Assembly (NCBI GenBank): GCA_949825065.1
Contig: OX463849.1
Coordinates: 41,661,234 to 41,725,233, forward strand
DNA from: Odontocerum albicorne
Taxonomy: Eukaryota; Arthropoda; Insecta; Trichoptera; Odontoceridae
Length of the DNA: 64,000 nt
Reading direction: 5' to 3'
Made by a program: the position numbers and the translations under genes. Numbering within the stretch: position 1 is the stretch's first letter; every line of letters starts with the position of its first letter. Below, in pieces: positions 45,620 to 57,200 of this stretch. The notes beneath the pieces were generated by a model, which worked only from the letters and a program-made list of their open reading frames with translations, had not been told where the DNA came from and made no database searches.

Positions 45620-46230
45620 AAATAATCATGCATAGCGATGGAGGATGTGCAGCAGATGTAACACATAGAATTAGTGTGGGATGGATGAAGTTTAGATTAA
45701 TGACGGGAGTTCTATGTGATCCAAAAATAATTTAAAGCTAAAAGCGTAAAGCTAAAAGGAAAAGTATACCAAACAATTGTCAGACCTGCACTCCTCTATG
45801 GCTCCGAATGCTGGACGATGTATACCTCTTACTCTAGGCAACTAGAAACTGCTGAAATGCGCATGCTAAGATGGTCAGCTGGTGTGTCCCTAAGAGACAA
45901 AATAAAAAGCTCACGCATTCATGGAAGCCTAGGTGTTACATACATCAACAGCAAGATGGAGGAAAGGCGATTGAGATGGTATGGGCACGTTGGACGCAGA
46001 GCACCTGATCACATTGTGAACCAGGCAATCTCCATGGATTTTCCTCGAATAACAACCAGAGGAAGACCAAAGAATTCATGGGTGGTGCAAAAAGATAACC
46101 TGATGCAGAGGCACGGCCTAGGGGACGTAGTCCGGGACAGAAGAGCATACAACCTGAGGACGATGAGAGCTGACCTCAACAGTCTTCGCAGAGTGAGTTG
46201 GGATGGAGCCAAGAAGAAGAATAAATAATT
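45620..46230 (+). pseudogene. RTE-like LINE, post-RT C-terminal half
   Basis: GGCAADVTHRISVGWMKFRL and MTGVLCDPKI lead, after a small shift at 45735, into KLKGKVYQTIVRPALLYGSE, CWTM, ETAEMRMLRWSAGVSLRDKI, RLRWYGHVGRRAPDHIV, TTRGRPKNSW and a basic end with stop at 46226-46228. The order AADVTHRI...LLYGSECW...EMRMLRW...GRPK is the usual thumb-to-end part of RTE-like ORF2. 5'-truncated; the last 136 codons are open. Confidence 0.75.
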
Positions 46231-48599
46231 ATGCTGGGAACACCAAAAGCTACCATTTGATTTCTTAATTTAGGTTATCAAATCTTTAGTTGATCTTTTC
46301 TTCGAGTTGAAAATTAAGATATTTATGAAAATCAGAACAGATGTGTCTGCTTGTGGGCGACAATCTTCTATGTCCTATTCGACACTTCAAGTTTTTAAGT
46401 GGAATATTCGTGTATTTGAAATTTTTGTGTATGCAATGTTCATGTCGCTAAATTGTTGAAGAATGTGGAAATATTTCTTTGGCAAACAGGTCTTTAAAGA
46501 CGTAATAATAGTGCCACAAATTGTGCTATAAAAATTAGATTCAGCTCTTGTAATTTATGTACCATCTGTTTTTTGTTTATTATTAAAAAAAATATATGAA
46601 TATATACATAATAAAATTAATATTTCAATTTTCAAAGGTGAAACATGCTCAATGCAGTAGAATTAAAAGTAATTAATCGACTATCATAAAACTTTATTGC
46701 ATATGTATTTTAAGCAATTTTTCTTTAAAAATTAATAATTTATCTTTGCACTAAAATCCAGGCTAAATCCATCCTTTTTTGTAAAATACAAAATTTAAAA
46801 GAAAAACACAAAGTAAAATGCTCATTCAACTTTTTAGAAACACTCACTAGAAGTATTTAAATAAAAAATTATTTTTTCCTTTTCACCTACGAGGCATGAA
46901 TTGTTAAATAAATAAAGATAATTTTACTCTACAAAATTACTAATAGTATTTTTTTAATACTTAGGTTAAATATATTTCGATTGAGATAAACATGAAATTC
47001 TATAGCTTCTAACCGAATGGTATAAAAGGTTAATAAAATAGTTTTGTAAAAAATTTAAAACTTATTTCTTAACTAAAGTATCATAAACTATAAAAGTCTC
47101 AATAAGTAAAAATTGGTTTCATCGGAAAGTTTCTATTTGGTATTGACTACATAAAAAGTTTCCCAATGTCTCTCATTATTTTTTTTTAGTAGGCAAGATC
47201 ATTTAACAATAGAAGTTGTAGTACTGCCAGCATTTTATATTTTTAAGGAAAAAGATGAGAGAAATTGTAAATGAAGGAAAAAGCAATTCATACAAAACTT
47301 TATTTGCTGAATAACTGCTGCTATTTTCTTGAATATTCTTTGTCAAAAAGTAACAAAATAATTTCAGAAATATCTTGCAATAATATATAAATTCAAAATA
47401 CATTAATTTTTTTAAATATCTAATCATTTCAAAACTTGTTAAATCTCTAATGTTTCGTCAATGTTCGTATTTAACATACTTTTATTACTGCTTATACTCG
47501 CATTTAGCCACTACCAATTCCCGCCAACAGATCGGTTTTTTACTCTGTGAGGATTGAAGGTCTTTTTTATGGGCTTTAGTAGCTTACGAGTGTGAGTATG
47601 ATCTGTAGAAATCATCATCCTTTACCTCATCAATGCAGCCATTATAGTACATGTTGGCGATACTACCACACATAGAAAGGCAAGAAAGAACACTTGCATT
47701 TAAAATTAAATCTAAACACAATGAGGGGCAGAAAAATTATAATATATAGTCGGTAATAGCGGAGCATTTCCAAATCTACCATTTTTTAATAGCTGTCTAA
47801 AAAATTCACTGTGAAAATGTAAAATCAGAGTTACACTGTAGATGGTTTATTTTCACTCGTTTTTATGTCATTTATTATATACGTGCAGATATAAATTAAC
47901 ATTTTCTTAATGCTTAAATGGAAAATTTTAATCGAAATGTATGCTTCTTGTCAATTAAAAATATAAACAACGCTTTTTTTTTTCATATGTGTGAAATGTA
48001 TTTGAGTTTCTAAAATTTTAATTAAGTCATCCAGCTAACTGAATTTTTTTATAGAATAAAAAAATATGTATTTGCACATTTTAACTGTACAATTTTGCAA
48101 CCACCTATCCCAAAATAATTATTATTCCATTTCTGAGACAAATCATTATTTTAATGGAAGACATCTTTGTATGAATAAATAAACTGCATGAATTTGCTTT
48201 CCATTTTTTTTTTACTAAATGTATGTACATTATTCCAGTTGCTTCAAATAGTAGTATTCAGTGTTGAAACGATATATGATAATCCATCGATCATACATAA
48301 ACAAACATGTATTTTATTTATAGATATAATTATAATTATTTTAATAAAAGTAATTTTCAAAAACAATTGTTTTTATTTTCACATTCAAATACTTACAATT
48401 TGCATAGGTCTTCTATTTAATTGAGAGTATAAATCGACAGATATTTTAAAATCCAATTCAATATACAGAACAATAACAGCAAAAAGATGACTTGCAAAGC
48501 TTTATTTCCTGATGTATTTTGACCTCAAAATTGTTTCCGCAATTTATAAAAGGTGACTTATTAATAAATTCAGGTAAAATTATGTGAAAATAATGTCAA
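46231..48599. other. No recognisable gene
   Basis: Over 2 kb of very AT-rich spacer with long A and T runs. Short frames at 47203-47427 and 48188-48424 are low-complexity and unsupported. Confidence 0.5.
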
Positions 48600-49100
48600 T
48601 AATAAAAAACATTTCTTGAATCTTCGAAAAGACTATAGTTTCACTTTGTGGTGCCATTTTTTACATAAAAGGAAAAAATAAGTAAAATAAAAAACTTATT
48701 TTATATTTTTGTGTTCACCACAGGTTTAATTTAGGTTCACAACTAGTTTTGAAAACCACCGTCTTCTTCGTCAGGTGAATATAAACTAAGTTGCTAAAAT
48801 ATATTCTGTAGAAGTGTAAATAACCTAATATAAAAGAGGTGAGGTAGGGGAGTGAAGTGGGGAGAGATGTAATACAATGGTGAATGGGGCAGGGAAAAAA
48901 TATGTGAAAGTGAATTTTTAAGACAGGGGAGGATTTTAAATTGGGAACATATTAAGCAGAGGGCTATTATGAAAATTGGTTTGGTTATTGATGATATTTA
49001 GACTTAATTTTATAGATTTTTTAATCTAACCTGTGGTGAACACAAAAATATAAAATAAGTTTTATTTCACTTATTTTTTCTTTTTATGTAATAAAAAACA
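48600..49100 (-). mobile_element. Hammerhead-bearing non-autonomous retroelement, family 2, copy D
   Basis: The element (48612-49088, 477 bp) is flanked by perfect 12-bp repeats TAATAAAAAACA (48600-48611 and 49089-49100). Its arms are inverted: from about 48662 ATAAAAGGAAAAAATAAGTA through GTGTTCACCACAGGTT, and the reverse complement of that at about 49018-49085. The start TTTCTTGAATCTTCGAAAAG and the end TCTTTTTATG recur exactly as the boundaries of the insertion at 53469-53653, which has its own 12-bp duplication. That proves a mobile family with defined ends. It has no ORF. The left arm carries the hammerhead-like core on the minus strand. Confidence 0.8.
48736..48779 (-). ncRNA. Hammerhead-ribozyme-like motif, copy D
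   Basis: Minus strand: stem I TTCAC pairs with GTGAA; CTGACGA box; one extra A; stem II GAAGAC/GTTTTC (six pairs, one G-T) with a GGTG loop; AAAAC where GAAAC is expected; TA loop; GTT cleavage triplet. The G-to-A change in the GAAA box looks like CpG decay and should abolish cleavage. Confidence 0.45.
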
Positions 49101-49547
49101 TGCCTACTTTTCATCACACTATTCTCATTGATAATGCTATCTCTGATATATGTAGATTATTTGGGCATAATAAGGATACAGGATGAAAAATACAATGGGG
49201 CTGGATATTAAAATTCATTAACCATAAGAATTAGTATTTCTCGTACATTTTGTCAGGGATGTGGACGCAACAACTAAGGACTTTTTGAGGTTCCAAAAAG
49301 GATATACACACATGTACTATAATATATAGAGTAAAAATTCACTAAATGTTCATGTAAAATTCTTAGTTTATTCGGTTACTAAGCTTTTATTCATTATATA
49401 TTGTATATACATCTTGACCGTAATCCATGAATATTTAAATATACCAGGAAGTGAAAGATGAAATTTGCCTTCTAAAGATGTAACATGGAATTTTCTGGTC
49501 ATGTAAAAACATTTAATCATATTCTGAATCATCAGTTCCAGAGTGTC
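49101..49547. other. No recognisable feature
   Basis: AT-rich spacer up to the hAT MITE. Confidence 0.5.
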
Positions 49548-49975
49548 CCATAGACCAGGGGTCAGCAGACTTTCTAGTGAGATGAACCAAATATTAAATA
49601 AACAGAATCTCAAATTTTTCATAGAGCCGCAACATTAATTTTCACTGTAGCTATATACATTTTAATGATGAAAAAAAACCAGATAGAATCAAGATTTTTA
49701 TATAAACTCAAATTCACGATACAGTCGTAGGCTACATAGAAGAATAGAATATTACATATGGGAGTTATAAGGTTCAGTAGCTCAGTGCACTACCTATAGA
49801 ACAAGAAAACCTAAATAAGTAAACACTAATAAAACATAAGATTGTGCCGCTTGTGTTTGTTCATCGGCCGTGTTCATGCTCTTCTGATGAGGCTGCGGAG
49901 TGGAGGGGAAGCTGGAGTTGAAGAATCGCACATGCCTATGAAAAGAGCCGCGGTTTGCTGACCCATGCCATAGAC
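49548..49975. mobile_element. hAT-type MITE
   Basis: A perfect 8-bp duplication CCATAGAC (49548-49555, 49968-49975) brackets 49556-49967. Inverted ends are CAGGGGTCAGC and, on the right, GCTGACCCATG. The 8-bp duplication and CA.GGGTC ends are hallmarks of the hAT superfamily. At 412 bp without ORF it depends on a transposase elsewhere. Confidence 0.85.
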
Positions 49976-50169
49976 CCATCTTTATTAAAATATATTATTT
50001 ATTTATTTTCATTGCAACACTTCTTATTTAATTAAGCATAATCTTATTTTAAGTATCCCTGTTCATAAAAGTATCTAGGTTCCTACACAACACAATACTT
50101 AGGGTCCTATAAAATCACATAGTAATAAAACTCTATGATCACAACACAGAGCCCTTCTTAGTTTTATTC

Positions 50170-50345
50170 CGCTTCAGATATTTTATTTATTTAATTACAC
50201 ATGACAAGAAATATACACTATTTGCGAAAAAACAACAGGTAATTTGATTTGGACATACAATTTTAATGGATATGGGTTTGTTGCCTTTCATTTGTCGTAT
50301 CCCCAGTAAACTAGGCTTTTGCCTGTATCTCACTATATAGTATAT
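50170..50345 (+). repeat. Dispersed repeat family, copy 3
   Basis: Colinear with 1430-1625 (AACAACAGGTAATTT, CCTTTCATTTGTCGT, CCCCAGTAAACTAGG). Class unknown. Confidence 0.55.
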
Positions 50346-50633
50346 ATAGTAGCTCTCAATTATAATTCAACTTCAATCTTCAGGATGGATTTGCTAACCT
50401 TTGAAGGTATACTTTTTTTATATGGGCCATATGAATTGCCGCTTTGCCTTTGAATTAAATAAACTAATAAAAAAGAATTCTCTGCAGGATTTGATATTGA
50501 GCAAGGAATATTTAATTATTAGGATCATATATCTTATTTTTCTATAGAACTGTCTATTTAATAGGCTTTCTAGTTCTGAAGCAAGTACACTCCAGTTTGT
50601 ATCTTGTTATTTGCTAGATGAAAAAAAGCTATA
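50346..50633. other. No recognisable feature
   Basis: AT-rich spacer between the dispersed repeat and the LTR. Confidence 0.4.
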
Positions 50634-51358
50634 GCTTTTGTACCGGACAGGTACAAAGACTGTATATAGGTTGTTGGTTGCCGCGTCACGCTCCGAGAAT
50701 CGAGGTAGCGAATTCCGTCTCGCAGATCCAGCAGAAGAAGAAGAGCAGGGAGAGATTCCTCTCAGGCAGTCGATGTAGTGTAGCGTGTCTCAAGTAAAAA
50801 CACGGTAAAATCGGTATTACTGAGAATATATTTCAATGAACAGAACTGAAGTACAGTGAGAAGTGATTTACAAAATCGGTGGTCCCTCTATATTAATGGT
50901 CAGTCGGCCGTCACAAGCGTCCATTGCCCGTGAAATACGACAACTTTCGGGGTCTGGGCCATGCTTACGCCGACTGAACCTGGACCTACCCCCGATCGCA
51001 CCGCTTTGCAAGTTACATATTTCCAATGCGGTCGCGAATGCGATCGGAGTCAAACAGACATATATTTAACATAGTAAAATACAAGGGTTTTAAATGTTAT
51101 TCAAGAACCTATAAGGAACATTTACATATACACATATGATTACATATTATTATCATATACATTTCAAATACAGATACAGGAACATAACAGATTTACATAC
51201 CACTATAACGTAATATAGCGTATGGAATACAAGAACATATGATTATACAAGAGCAAAGAATAGCATACAAGTTTAATAATACAGATCTACACACAGTGTC
51301 TTTTTCATATCACATACACACACACACACGGGCGACGACACACGTCCGATACAGCTTT
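50634..51358 (+). mobile_element. Solo LTR, copy 2 (715 bp)
   Basis: 50639-51353 begins TGTACCGGACAGGTAC and ends GTCCGATACA, with GCTTT on both sides (50634-50638, 51354-51358). It is the same family and strand as 36621-37484 but about 150 bp shorter in the second half. Being at a different site with a different 5-bp duplication, it is an independent insertion later reduced to a single LTR. Confidence 0.82.
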
Positions 51359-51754
51359 GAAATTTAATTCAATAATAATATAAAAGTGATTACATAAATC
51401 ATCTATGATGGGCCAGAAACATTTTGAAGCTAAAAATTTTCAACACAAACAACAGCACTGCGTTAATTATTTATTTAAATTACAAAGGTCCATTTATGTC
51501 AATAATGTCTAAATAATTTTGGCCAGAGTGAATTGTTAATTAACTTTTGTATGAGGAAAAGGGTCAATAAAGAGTGTTTTAATCAAATAGACGTAGGTAT
51601 GCAAAAAGTACTCAACCCACAATACTATTTTTTAGCTTATTTGATTTGAACCAAAAACATATATAAATTATTTTAAAATTATCAAAACTTTTTTGAAGTG
51701 AAACTTCTATGGGTGCGGTAGGGCAAATTGGCCTGAATGTCACGAAAAGTGAAA
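51359..51754. other. No recognisable feature
   Basis: AT-rich spacer. Confidence 0.5.
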
Positions 51755-52060
51755 CAGTGTATTATTTTATTATTAAATTACTATTTATTATTATTAAATA
51801 TTTTATTTATTAATAAATTATTATTAATTATTTAAATATTAATAATTAATTATTATTAATATTATTTTATTATAATTATATTGTTTAAAAAAATATTATT
51901 TATCATTAAAATTATTATTATTTATTATTAAAAATAAATATATTTGTTATAAATTTAATTAAGAGAGATTTTGTTGAATTAAATTCCACATAAACCATTT
52001 TTTATTTCATTAAGAGATATTTTCTTGAATTAAATTCCACATAACCATTTCCTAACCCTA
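51755..52060. repeat. TTA/ATT low-complexity stretch and a 57-bp duplication
   Basis: 51755-51958 is almost pure A and T with TTATTA and AATTATT motifs. 51960-52060 then repeats TTGAATTAAATTCCACATAA twice about 57 bp apart. Confidence 0.85.
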
Positions 52061-52259
52061 AAAAAAAAATCGTTAACAAATGGAAAAAAGCAATGATAAA
52101 ATTAACTTTTCCTTGGAGCTAAGAAGTTCACTTCTACAGCGCGAGAGTCTCACTCATCTGTTATTTTATGGTTTATTTTGTGCTTAAATGGTGTATTTTT
52201 GTTATACAGAGAAGCTCATACAAAACAGCAAGAGAAGAGACAGCTTAAAATGCTTTTAA

Positions 52260-52525
52260 ATTTTTAATATAATAAATAAAACTTTGATTTTGTATTCACC
52301 ATATTTGAGTTCACTACCGGTTTCAAAGACCTCCATTTTTTCTCGTCAGGTGAAGATGTACTAAATTATGTTATAAATGTAATAATGAATAGTAATAGAT
52401 ACAAGTAATATTTTTTAATGGTAATAGATACAAGGGAGGGGAGGGGAGTAGTGAATAATAAGGGCAGGGGAGTAGATAGGCGAAAAATTCTTAAATTATC
52501 TCAGGACAGGTAAAATGTAGGCTGT
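52260..52525 (-). mobile_element. Hammerhead-bearing element, copy E
   Basis: The order of blocks is the same as in copy D: an AT-rich arm, TTGTATTCACCATATTTGAG, the core, then a purine-rich body (GGGAGGGGAGGGGAGTAG, GGGCAGGGGAGTAG) corresponding to GAGGTAGGGGAGTGAAG and GAATGGGGCAGGG in copy D. The second arm is not clear. Ends and target duplication could not be fixed. Confidence 0.55.
52310..52354 (-). ncRNA. Hammerhead-ribozyme-like motif, copy E (best core)
   Basis: Minus strand: stem I TTCAC/GTGAA (5 bp), CTGACGA, one extra G, stem II AAAAA/TCTTT (one mismatch), intact GAAAC, CG loop, GTA cleavage triplet. All catalytic boxes are consensus. The extra base before stem II is shared by every copy in the window. 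Confidence 0.5.
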
Positions 52526-52559
52526 TTCTTTTTTGTATAAATAACTCTAAGTACAAAAT

Positions 52560-54290
52560 ATCTCAGACATAAAATTTATCACTAAATCGGACATTTTTAA
52601 GTTTTTCAATTCTTCAACATTTTTGGGTATATTAAAAATTAGTGTGTATTTAAAAACATATATTTCGTGGTTATTATTTTTTCAAAATGTTTAGAAGTGT
52701 AATATTTCATATATTTTCGATTGTTTCAAAATTTTCGAAATATTAAAGATTAAAGATTTTGTTAATAATAAACGGAAATTTCACACTTTACACTCCAAAA
52801 ACTGCCATTATAGACCAAGTTAACGAACATATGAACAAAATTACGACAGAAGTATTATTTACATATTTCCGTGTTTTTAATCCCAAATCTCTGATTTTGC
52901 GATGTTTCAATCTTTTGCGTCAATATTTTTCAGTTTGAACGAATTTTTCGATTTCTTACTAACAAATCTGCCACTTTCATACAACAATGTTAGGATTATC
53001 ATTTTCATTAAAAATGTGTAAAAGAAACGTATTTGCGTAAAAATGATGCAAATATTAAAACCTGCTAAATATGTATGAACATTTCTTAGTAATAGACAGA
53101 AATTTTATACTATTTACTCGAAAATGTTGCGTCAATATTGTCCAATTTGAATTAATTTTATTACTTTTGACTAACAAAAAACCGATTTTTCGTACAAAAA
53201 TGCTAGAATTATCAATTACTCACGATAATGTGTGATGGAAGCGCATTTGCGTTAATTTTAAGAAACGTCAAAACCTGCGAAATTTGTATGAACATTTCTC
53301 AGTAATAGGCGAAAACATAATACATTTCACTCGAAAACCTGCCATTGACGGCCGAGTTTACGAATATATGTACAAATTCACCACATAATTAATGTTTGTT
53401 CAACGCGTTATTTTCGTCCCAAACCCATAATTTTACAAAATTTCAATATTTTGGATCAAAAATTTTCATTTCATGAATCATCGAAAAGACTATAGTTTCA
53501 CTTTGTGGTGCCATTTTTTTAAATAAAAGGAATAAAAAAGTAAAATAAAAAATCCATTTCTTATTTTTATATTCACCACAGGTTAAATAAACCTGAGGTA
53601 TAAAATACGGATACAAAATAAGTTTTTTATTTTGTTTTTTTTTTCTTTTTATGCAAAAATTTTCAGATTAAATGAATTTTGACAAACAAAAAAATAATTA
53701 TCCGTACAAAAATGCTAGAATTAAATATCAATCATGAAAATGAATGAACATTTCAGTAATAGGCGGAAACTTCACACATTTTAATCGAAAAATTGCCTTT
53801 GACTGCCAAAATTACAAAAATATGTACAGAATCCCAACAGAAATATTGTTTGTTCAACGTGTTTTCGTTATTTTCGCCCCAAACCTCTAATTTTACGAAA
53901 TTTCAATATTTTGAAACCAAAATTTCCAGTTTGAATGAATTTTGACTAACATAAAACCAATTTTTCGTATAAAAATGCTAGAATTATCAATTATTCATGA
54001 AAATGTGTGAAAGAAACGCCTTTGCGTTCCTTAATTTGTATAATCATTTCTCAGTAATCGGCGGAAACTTCATACAAAAATGTACAAGTAAAAACTCGAA
54101 AAATTGCCTTTGCCGGCCAAGACTACAAATATATGTATAAAATCCCAAGAGAAATATTGTTTGTTAAACGTGTTTTCGTTATTTTCGTCCAAAACCTGTA
54201 ATTTTACGAAATTTTAATATTTTGGAACAAAAATTTCCAGTTTGAATGAAGTTTGACTAACATAAAACGATTTTTTTTTTACAAAAATGC
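52560..54290. repeat. Diverged left edge of the satellite
   Basis: Monomer landmarks are recognisable but mutated (for example AGTAATAGACAGAAATTTTA at 53089), one monomer near 53095-53200 lacks about 110 bp, and a retroelement has inserted. Divergence falls toward 54300, the expected pattern for an array boundary escaping homogenisation. Confidence 0.8.
53457..53665. mobile_element. Family 2 element inserted in the satellite (185 bp)
   Basis: CAAAAATTTTCA at 53457-53468 and again at 53654-53665 is a perfect 12-bp duplication of satellite sequence. The insert starts TTTCATGAATCATCGAAAAG and ends CTTTTTATG, the same ends as copy D at 48612-49088. The middle (including the hammerhead core) is deleted, leaving two short arms. 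Confidence 0.85.
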
Positions 54291-57200
54291 TGGAATTAAC
54301 GATTTATCATGAAAATGTGTGGAAGAAACGCATTTGCGTTCATCACGATAAAAAACCTCAAAACGTGCGAAATTTTTATGATCATTTCTCAGTAATAGGC
54401 GGAAACTTGACACATTTTACTCGAAAAATTGCCTTTGGCTGCCAAGATTACAAATATATGTACAGAATCCCAACAGAAATATTGTTTGTTCAACGTGTTT
54501 CCGTTATTTTCGCCCCAAACCTCTAATTTTACGAAATTTTAATATTTTGGAACAAAAATATCCAGTTTGAAAGAATTTTGACTAACATAAAACCAATTTT
54601 TTTTACAAAAATTATGGAATTAACGATTTATCATGAAAATGTGTGAAAGAAACGCATTTGCGTTCATTATGATAAAAAACCTAAAAACGTGCGAAATTTG
54701 TATGATAATTTCTCAGTAATAGGCGGAAACTTCACACATTTTACTCGAAAAATTGTCTTTGGCGGCCAAGATTACAAATATATGTACAGAATCCCAACAG
54801 AAATATTGTTTGTTCAATGTTTTTTCGTTATTTTCGCCCCAAATCTATAATTTTACGAAATTTCTATATTGTGGGATTGAAAATTTCCAGTTTGAATGAT
54901 TTTTGACTAACATAAAACCAATTTTTTTACAACAATTATGGAATTAACGATAAATCATTAAAATGTGGGAAAGAAACGCAAATGCGTACATTATGATTAA
55001 AATCCTCAAAACGTGCGAAATTTGTATGATCATTTCTCAGTAATAGGCGGAAACTTCACACATTTTACTCGAAAAATTGCCATTGGCGGCCAAGATTACA
55101 AATATATGTACAGAATCCCAGCAGAAATATTGTTTGTTCAACGTGTTTTCGATATTTTCGCCCCAAACCTCTAACTTTACGAAATTTCATTATTTTGGGA
55201 CAAAAATTTCCAGTTTGAATGAATTTTGACTAACATTAAACCAAATTTTTGTACAAAAATGCTAGAATTATCAATAAACCATGAAAATTCGTGAAAAAAT
55301 CGCCTTTGCGTTATTTCTGATACAAAACCTCATAACCAGCGAAATTTGTATGAACATTTCAGAAAAAGGCAGAAACTTCACACATTTTACTCGAAAAATT
55401 GCCTTTGACTGCCAGGATTACAAATATATGTACAGAATCTCAACAGAAATATTGTTTGTTCAACGTGTTTTCGTTATTTAGGCCCCAAACCTCTAATTTT
55501 ACAAAATTTTAATGTTTTGGAACAAAGTTTTTCCAGTTTGAATGAATTTTGACTAACATAAAACCAATTTTTTTTACAACAATTATGGAATTAACGATAA
55601 ATCATTAAAATGTGTGAAACAAACGCATTTGCGTTCATTGTGATAAAAAATCTCAAAATGTGCGTAATTTGAATGAGATCATTTCTCAGTAATAGGCGGA
55701 AACTTCACACATTTTACTCGAAATATTGCCTTTGGCTGCCAAGATTACAAATATATGTAAAGAATCCCAACAGAAATATTGTTTGTTCAACGTGTTTTCG
55801 ATATTTTCGCCCCAAACCTCTAATTTTACGAAATTTCAATATTTTGGAACAAACATATCCAGTTGGAAACCATTTTGACTTACATAAAACCATTTTTTTT
55901 TACAAAAATTATGGAATTAACGATAAATCATTAAAATGTGTGAATGAAACGCATCTGCGTTCATTATGATAAAAAACCGCAAAACGTGATAAATTTGTAT
56001 GATCATTTCTCAGTAATAAGCGGAAACTTCACACATTTTACTCGAAAAATTGCCTTTGCCGGCCAAGATTACAAATATATGTACAGAATCTCAACAGAAA
56101 TATTGTTTGTTCAACGTGTTTTCGTAATTTTCGCCCCAAACCTATAATTTTACGAAATTTCTATATTGTGGGACAAAAATTTCCAGTTTGAATGAATTTT
56201 GACTAACATAGAACCAATTTTTTTTACAAAAATGCTGGAAATAACGATAAATCATTAAAATGTGTGAATGAAACGCATTTGCGTTCATTATGATAAAAAA
56301 CCTCAAAACGTGCAAAATTTGTATGATCATTTCTCAGTAATAGGCGACAACTTCACACATTTTACTCGAAAAATTGCCATTGGCAGCCAAGATTACAAAT
56401 ATATGTACAGAATCCCAACAGAAATATTGTTTGTTCAACGTGTTTTCGTTATTTTAGTCCCAAACCTCTAATTTTACGAAATTTCAATATTTTGGAACAA
56501 AAATTTCCAGTTTGAATGAATTTTGACTAACATAAAACCAATTTTTTTTACAACAATTATGGAATTAACGATAAATCATTACAATGTGTGAAAGAAACGC
56601 AAATGCGTACATTATGATTAAAAACCTCAAAACGTGCGAAATTTGTATGATCATTTCTCAGTAATAGGCGGAAACTTCACACATTTTACTCGAAAAATTG
56701 CCATTGGCGGCCAAGATTACAAATATATGTACAGAATCCCAACAGAAATATTGTTTGTTCAATGTTTTTTCGTTATTTTCGCCCCAAACCTATAATTTTA
56801 AGAAATTTCAATATTTTTGAGTAAAAATTTCCAGTTGAAATGAATGTTGACTAACATTAAATCAATTTTTTGTACAAAAATGCTAGAATTATCAAAAAAC
56901 CATGAAAATTCGTGATAGAAAGGCCTTTGCGTTACTTATGATATAAAACCTCAAAACCAGAGAAATTTGTATGAACATTTCAGTGAAAGGCGGAAACTTC
57001 ACACGTTTTACTCGAAAAATTGCCTTTGCCGGCCAAGATTACAAATATATGTACAGAATCTCAACAGAAATATTGTTTGTTTAATGGGTTTTCGTTATTT
57101 TCGCCCCAAACCTATAATTTTACGAAATTTCTATATTGTGGGACGAAAATTTCCAGTTTGAATGAATTTCGACTAACATAGAACAAATTTTTTTATACAA

